The notes beneath the pieces are model-generated. The model was not told the origin of the DNA. It saw only the letters and a program-made list of their open reading frames with translations, and made no database searches. A DNA stretch of 8,786 nucleotides, taken from assembly GCA_900545455.1 (NCBI GenBank), contig UQZF01000118.1, positions 1 to 8,786 of the forward strand, read 5' to 3'. This stretch comes from an uncultured Eubacteriales bacterium (GTDB lineage Bacteria; Bacillota; Clostridia; Lachnospirales; Lachnospiraceae). A program made the position numbers and the translations under genes. Shown piece after piece: positions 5,165 through 8,786 of this stretch (positions are counted from its first letter, which is position 1; each line of letters opens with the position of its first letter).

Positions 5165-5676
5165 CTAAATTTTCACGTCAAACAGTCTGTATTCGCCTTT
5201 AAGCTTAACAGCTTCCGCCGCGTCAATCGAATCCATTATCTCGGAGAGCATGCCATCACCCGACTCGTCCAAGTTGTGGAACATCTGTGAGCTGTTGTAT
5301 TCCTGCTTCGCCGCCGCAATGCTGTCCTCGTGGGAGTGGAAAAGCTCAAGCTTTTTTGCGATGTCTTCCATATCGAGTGAGTCCATGTTCTTTAGGTTCT
5401 CCTTCTGAGCCTCAAAAAAGCCACCTTATTGTCGCGCTCCGCTGCCTTCGCAAACAGAGACTTCTCGCCCGTAGCCGAAAGCTTCTCCGTGCTCTCTTTA
5501 AGCTTTTGCGAAGCGTTGTCGAGCTTGCTGTAATCAGTCTTATTCGTCTTATACGAGCTTGCACTGCTCTTAAAGGTTGTGGAGCTGCTGCCTAACATGT
5601 CAAGCAGCGTCCTTCTTTGGAAGGTCATGCCGCCCTTTAATGCCGTATTGGAAAGTATCTGATTCGTGATTCTCAT
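5165..5676 (-). CDS. Unknown 170-aa protein with flagellar hook-associated-like N-terminus, 1-nt frameshift
   Basis: The protein starts MRITNQILSNTALKGGM, which resembles the N-terminal signature of flagellin/FlgL-type hook-junction proteins. It then has a Ser/Thr/Lys-rich stretch (about 30-65) and a mostly helical charged segment ending YRLFDVKI. The rest does not look like FlgL and the length is much shorter, so the function is unknown. As written the frame is broken. The first part stops at 5394-5392, while the second part (EAQKENLKNMDSLDMEDIAKK onward) is in the -1 frame. The switch lies at T6 on the minus strand (5414-5419). One extra T, or -1 slippage on U UUU UUG, gives exactly 170 codons. 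The ATG at 5676 is chosen because AAGGAGG is 8 nt upstream; the in-frame ATG two codons earlier is too close to that site. It is the last gene of the operon. Confidence 0.75.
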
Positions 5677-5735
5677 TCCCATTACCTCCTTCACTTTCTA
5701 CTTTTTATATCGCCTGAAATAATGGGAATTTAAGC

Positions 5736-5969
5736 TCAATGTAACGAAACGGACTTTTTTTGTAATGAAACCTTTTTGAGGTAGCTGTTCTTCAATTCAT
5801 TCTCGCTTTTAAGCCTTGCTATCTCATCCTTTAGATACTGCACATACTCGCGGGTGAGCTTCACGCCTCCGCGCACAGCTACATCCTCATGCTTCTCTAA
5901 CTCGTCAAGCCACTGGTTTAACGACTTCTCTCTTATATCATTGTAAGTGTTATCTTCCTTTATGAACAT
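5736..5969 (-). CDS. Small coiled-coil protein of unknown function (77 aa)
   Basis: I do not recognise a named family. The protein reads MFIKEDNTYNDIREKSLNQW at the start, then LDELEKHEDVAVRGGVKLT, and ends with a predicted coiled coil EYVQYLKDEIARLKSENELK (41-60) plus a basic tail. It has no cysteine, signal peptide or membrane segment. The ATG at 5969 is preceded by AAGGAGG at 5-nt spacing, and that site overlaps the DegV stop region, which indicates translational coupling. A longer frame from 6011 would run inside the end of degV and is rejected. The coiled coil suggests homo-oligomerisation or binding to a partner (inference). Sixty bases separate it from the next gene, with no terminator that I can see. 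Confidence 0.8.
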   Translation of the reverse strand: MFIKEDNTYNDIREKSLNQWLDELEKHEDVAVRGGVKLTREYVQYLKDEIARLKSENELKNSYLKKVSLQKKSVSLH

Positions 5970-5979
5970 GTTATCCTCC

Positions 5980-6855
5980 TTAGAAGGCTTTCCTGAGTAT
6001 TCCCACTCCAAGCGGATAAGGTCCCGTGTGAACCGCTATGGTAGCACCTATCTGGAATATGTCGATGTCGTTTCTTCCCGTGTCAGCCTGAACCATGTTG
6101 CGGAAGCGCACAGCCTCCTCCTCATCGTAGCCGAAGCCGACGACAATCACATAGTCGTCAATGCTCTCGCCCGTCTCCACAAAGTACTTGTGCATGAGGT
6201 CGATGACCTTTAACATGGATTTCTTTCTGCCGTGCGCAATTCCACCTGAGAAGATTTCGCCCTCTTTGAGAATTATCATCGGCTTGAGTCCGAGCGTTCC
6301 CGCGATTATTCCCGCTGTCTTTCCCGCTCTTCCGCCGTGCACGAGGTAATCCATCGAGCCGACCGTAAAAAGTATTCTCGAATGAGGTATCATTTCATAG
6401 AGTCTCTTGACCGTGTCAGAAAGGCTCCAGCCCGCATCGCGCATCCTTGCAGCCTCAAGCGTGAATATTCCCTGCAAGACCGTGTCGACCTGCGTGTCCA
6501 TGACCTCGATAACCGCGTCAGGATAATCCTCAAGAATCATGTTCTTCGCGTTCATCGCCGAGTTGTAGGAGCCCGAGAACTTCGTCGTTATGCAGAGGCA
6601 GAGAATCTCCTCGCCGTTTTTTACATAAGGCATGAATGCCTTCACATAGTCATCCACAGACGGCATTGACGACTTAGGATATACGCCCTTGTCCCTTACC
6701 ATTCTCTCATAGAAATCGCGGATTCCTATATCCACAATCTCTCTGTCATACTGCTTCTCATCAAACGAGACATAGAAAGGTACGACATCAATATTATATT
6801 TTTTTGCGCGCTCCGTGCCTAAGTCACAGGAACCATCTGAAATTATATGAAACAT
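5980..6855 (-). CDS. DegV family fatty-acid-binding protein (FakB-like)
   Basis: This 291-residue protein is about the usual DegV length (280-290). It has the family's signature segments: IISDGSCDL at the N-terminus, SSMPSVDDY (62-70), the lipid-head-group loop ITTKFSGSYNSA (89-100), VHGGRAGKTAG (172-182), and IGATIAVHTGPYPLGVGI (269-286). In Gram-positive bacteria DegV/FakB proteins hold a fatty acid in a buried pocket and present it to the FakA kinase, which makes acyl-phosphate for phospholipid synthesis. No fakA gene is in the window, so the acyl-chain preference and pathway use here are inferred from the family. The start is supported by AGAGG upstream of ATG 6855. It lies 50 nt downstream of the DUF6472-like gene and 10 nt upstream of the 77-residue gene, within the same operon. 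Confidence 0.95.
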   Translation of the reverse strand: MFHIISDGSCDLGTERAKKYNIDVVPFYVSFDEKQYDREIVDIGIRDFYERMVRDKGVYPKSSMPSVDDYVKAFMPYVKNGEEILCLCITTKFSGSYNSAMNAKNMILEDYPDAVIEVMDTQVDTVLQGIFTLEAARMRDAGWSLSDTVKRLYEMIPHSRILFTVGSMDYLVHGGRAGKTAGIIAGTLGLKPMIILKEGEIFSGGIAHGRKKSMLKVIDLMHKYFVETGESIDDYVIVVGFGYDEEEAVRFRNMVQADTGRNDIDIFQIGATIAVHTGPYPLGVGILRKAF

Positions 6856-6905
6856 AAATTACCTCTTCTTCTTTGAATACTTTTACAATAATAAGCGTTA
6901 AAAGC

Positions 6906-7085
6906 TTACATCTGTTTTCTTACCACCGCATACTCGTCGTTCATCGAAAAGTAAGCGCAGGCGTCGTTCGTGCCCTGAAGGAATTTGACGAGATCGTCCT
7001 CATCCAAATCCATGTCACACACATAACACTCCGACTCCTCATCATATACATAATAACTGCACATATCACAGTTCGTTGCTGCCAT
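6906..7085 (-). CDS. DUF6472-like small zinc-ribbon-type protein (59 aa)
   Basis: The 59 residues begin MAATNCDMCSYYVYDEESEC and contain two CX2C pairs (C6/C9 and C20/C23), a likely zinc-binding ribbon. An acidic DLDEDD stretch and a Y..DEYAVVRKQM tail follow. This layout matches what I recall of the DUF6472 family found in clostridia; its function is unknown. The ATG at 7085 has GGAGG 6 nt upstream and lies inside the end of the SGNH hydrolase gene, overlapping it by 20 nt in a different frame, so translation is likely coupled. The longer frame starting at 7121 is embedded in the hydrolase and lacks a ribosome binding site. The family name is from memory; the motif itself is plain in the sequence. 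Confidence 0.87.
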   Translation of the reverse strand: MAATNCDMCSYYVYDEESECYVCDMDLDEDDLVKFLQGTNDACAYFSMNDEYAVVRKQM

Positions 7086-8187
7086 AATTATCCTCCAATC
7101 CGAAAAGTGCTTCGCGCTCATTTTTTAACCCGTCGGGACACACCGTGACTTTCGTCGGCACGTCAAGAAGCGCATCTTTTGGAAAATGCTCAAGTCCTGC
7201 CGTATTTTTTGCAATAAATCTTGCAAAAAGGTAAGAGCCGAAGCGGTTCTGGTGCGTGTCGTCAAACCCGCCGAACTTTCCGCTCTCTCTTCTCTCGTTG
7301 TAATCCACGGGCCAGCTTCCCGGCTTTCCCATTCTCACGCCGCCGATAAGCACGCCGTCCTCGTCGGTTATGCTCTGAAGATAAGTTGCCTTGTCGTAGC
7401 CGAGATACTCGAACACGCTTCTGCTGTAGCCGAACAAATCAATCACAGGGACATTAAGCTCCTTTGCAAGCTGCCATACTGCCCTGATTCTCGGAAATGC
7501 TCCGAAAGCATCCCTGTTTCCGTGATGCCCCGCAAATGGAATAATCCTTCCGTCCACCATCTTCAGTCTGCTCGTCGGCGTCACAAGCACGGGATACGCA
7601 CCCTTGTATCTGACCGCATCCACATAGAACTTTAAATACCCCTTGTAGGTCGCACCGCAGTCATACGAATAGTGCAGACTTCCGTATCGCGGCATGAGCT
7701 CCATGCCCTTCGCAATAAGAGCCGGAATCTCGTCCTCCGAAATCCCCGACTCCCTCATAAGCTTCGGGTAGCTCTCAGGCATCACTTTATTGGATACCTT
7801 CATGTACTCCTTCGGCTCAAACGTAGGATATATGCCGTTCTCGTCAGGCTCGCCGAGCGGTGTCATTCTGTCAAAGAGATTCACCTTCTCCCTGCTGTCA
7901 TCATCATTATGTCCAAACTCGATAAAAACAAAATCGCCCGGCTTAATCTTAGGGTACACAGGTCCAAGATACGGAAAATCCGTCGTTCCGAATCTCTCAT
8001 CGTCGAGAAAACGTCCCTCATTCAAGAAGCTTCTCGTGCTTCTTCCCGCCTGCGCATAGTCGCGCACGACAACCTTTTCCTCATCAAAAAAACAGCCCAG
8101 ATGGTCGCCCCATCCGCCTAAAATATTCTCTTCATCACTTCCGTAGGCGGTCACAAGCGAATCGCCAATCAAATGTATGGTAATCAT
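7066..8187 (-). CDS. SGNH/GDSL hydrolase, rhamnogalacturonan acetylesterase (CE12)-like
   Basis: This 373-residue protein shows the SGNH blocks. Block I is IHLIGDSLV with nucleophile Ser10. Block II is AQAGRSTRSF with Gly48. Block III is FIEFGHNDD with Gly92 and Asn94. Block V is FDDTHQN with Asp309 and His312. The GRSTRSF and FGHND spelling is typical of CE12-type esterases, which remove acetyl groups from pectic rhamnogalacturonan or related glycans. There is no signal peptide, so it would act in the cytoplasm on imported oligosaccharides, or on another ester. It is longer than the usual 220-280 residues: an insertion of some 90 residues (about 105-195) follows block III, and a loop of about 40 residues precedes block V. 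The ATG at 8187 is supported by GGAGG 6 nt upstream; the longer frame to 8235 lies in the preceding gene. The previous stop is 1 nt away. Confidence 0.9.
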   Translation of the reverse strand: MITIHLIGDSLVTAYGSDEENILGGWGDHLGCFFDEEKVVVRDYAQAGRSTRSFLNEGRFLDDERFGTTDFPYLGPVYPKIKPGDFVFIEFGHNDDDSREKVNLFDRMTPLGEPDENGIYPTFEPKEYMKVSNKVMPESYPKLMRESGISEDEIPALIAKGMELMPRYGSLHYSYDCGATYKGYLKFYVDAVRYKGAYPVLVTPTSRLKMVDGRIIPFAGHHGNRDAFGAFPRIRAVWQLAKELNVPVIDLFGYSRSVFEYLGYDKATYLQSITDEDGVLIGGVRMGKPGSWPVDYNERRESGKFGGFDDTHQNRFGSYLFARFIAKNTAGLEHFPKDALLDVPTKVTVCPDGLKNEREALFGLEDNYGSNEL

Positions 8188-8188
8188 A

Positions 8189-8716
8189 TCATTCCTCCAC
8201 GTCCCATTTTTCTGCCTGCTCCAAGGCATTCTCAAGTTCCTTCACGGACATATCGTAGGAGAGTACCGTGAGTGCCCCCGTAAACACAAGCCTGAACTCA
8301 TCATCGGCGCACAGTGCCGTATCCCTTCCCGCCGCCTCTGCCATCGCAGTCACACAGCGGATGAGCTTTTCCTTAATCTCGAGCTTCACGGGTTCCTCAT
8401 CCAAAATAAGACTTATGTCGTAATCGTCCGTATTCCCGCATCTCGCCTGACACACGGCACAGCCCGGGGATATGTTGTACTTCTCCCCGTGAAGCCTCTC
8501 AAGCATCTGCTCCGCCGTCTTTTCGTCGCAACGCAGCTTATCATTAACGATATTTTCAGTACTATTAAGCTCTGACAGCGTGTCGCACATGAGCTTAATC
8601 GTCTCATCGGTATACGGATTATTACCGCAGGTCTTTGCGAGTCCCACGACCGCGCCGAAAACCTCCCTGTAGCGTGAGTCCGTCTTTTCTATCTCAATAA
8701 AATCATATTTTCCCAT
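8189..8716 (-). CDS. Unknown protein with CX2CX3C motif (175 aa)
   Basis: I do not recognise this family with certainty. The protein is mostly helical and acidic. At its centre is NISPGCAVCQARCGNTDDYD (81-100), where C86, C89 and C93 form a CX2CX3C cluster that could bind an Fe-S centre or metal. Other cysteines are at 30, 44, 63, 121 and 136. The segment before it (KTAEQMLERLHGEKY) and the C-terminal half look like helical bundles. There is no signal peptide or membrane segment. The ATG at 8716 is preferred over a TTG directly upstream; AAAGGA lies 7 nt before it. It heads the operon, ending 1 nt before the SGNH hydrolase gene. The tight spacing implies a joint transcript but not necessarily a joint function. 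Confidence 0.83.
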   Translation of the reverse strand: MGKYDFIEIEKTDSRYREVFGAVVGLAKTCGNNPYTDETIKLMCDTLSELNSTENIVNDKLRCDEKTAEQMLERLHGEKYNISPGCAVCQARCGNTDDYDISLILDEEPVKLEIKEKLIRCVTAMAEAAGRDTALCADDEFRLVFTGALTVLSYDMSVKELENALEQAEKWDVEE

Positions 8717-8769
8717 CAAAAAATCCTTTATTTTTTTACTATATTCGGCTTAAAAACCATTTACACTTT

Positions 8770-8778
8770 ATTGTAGCA
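8770..8778 (-). promoter_or_regulatory. Extended -10 promoter element for the right-hand operon
   Basis: On the minus strand TGCTACAAT (8778 to 8770) matches TGnTATAAT with one mismatch. The start point would be near 8763, about 47 nt before the ATG at 8716. The -35 position would lie beyond the right edge of the window, so the call rests on the extended -10 alone. Confidence 0.5.
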
Positions 8779-8786
8779 CATTTATT

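Noticed and set aside
6887..6908. Weak hairpin between the DUF6472-like and degV genes
   Set aside because: TAAGC/GCTTA is only 5 bp, includes the stop codon, and has no U-tract. The genes look co-transcribed.

Overview
The window looks like chromosomal DNA of an anaerobic, low-to-mid GC Firmicute, most probably a Lachnospiraceae-type Clostridium. The reasons are the strong AGGAGG ribosome binding sites, tightly packed small genes, and the presence of DegV, DUF6472-like, C_GCAxxG_C_C and ATC-hydrolase family proteins. This assignment is inference from gene content; there is no rRNA or other marker gene. I see no tRNA, rRNA, CRISPR array, transposase or phage gene.

Left block (1-3311, all on the minus strand). 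Reading 3311 to 1, it holds a NodB-type polysaccharide deacetylase, a small cysteine-rich C_GCAxxG_C_C protein, then a good sigma-A-type promoter (2192-2219) driving a flavodoxin and a carboxymuconolactone decarboxylase/cupin fusion. That unit ends at a strong C(UUCG)G terminator (773-802). Beyond it is a LysR-type regulator cut by the left window edge. The flavodoxin/CMD-cupin pair next to a LysR gene suggests a small redox- or electrophile-responsive unit. A hairpin with a U-tract lies right at the predicted start of the flavodoxin transcript.

Middle cassette (about 3376-5163). Three genes on the plus strand interrupt the minus-strand arrangement: an ATC-hydrolase family protein, an acidic 145-residue protein of unknown function, and a LysR protein that stops after its DNA-binding domain and linker helix. 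They share a near-consensus promoter (3499-3527) and are closely spaced. The first gene needs a 1-nt frame correction at an A6 run. Its true start is at 3607 in another frame, not the upstream ATG at 3519, which lies over the -10 box. Long inverted repeats bracket the cassette; the right-hand one (5073-5163) is exceptional, with 18-bp and 14-bp perfect stems.

Right block (5165-8716, minus strand). This is one apparent six-gene operon starting at an extended -10 promoter near the right edge: a 175-residue protein with a CX2CX3C motif, an SGNH/GDSL esterase of CE12-like type, a DUF6472-like zinc-ribbon-like small protein, a DegV fatty-acid-binding protein, a 77-residue coiled-coil protein, and a 170-residue protein that begins like flagellin-hook proteins and is broken by a 1-nt frameshift at a T6 run. 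The operon ends at the large hairpin.

The most notable points are two same-polarity single-nucleotide frameshifts in 6-nt homopolymers (one on a canonical U UUU UUG slippery heptamer), the stand-alone LysR DNA-binding domain, the giant hairpin, and the hairpin at the start of the flavodoxin transcript. I did not find a convincing new multi-gene system.
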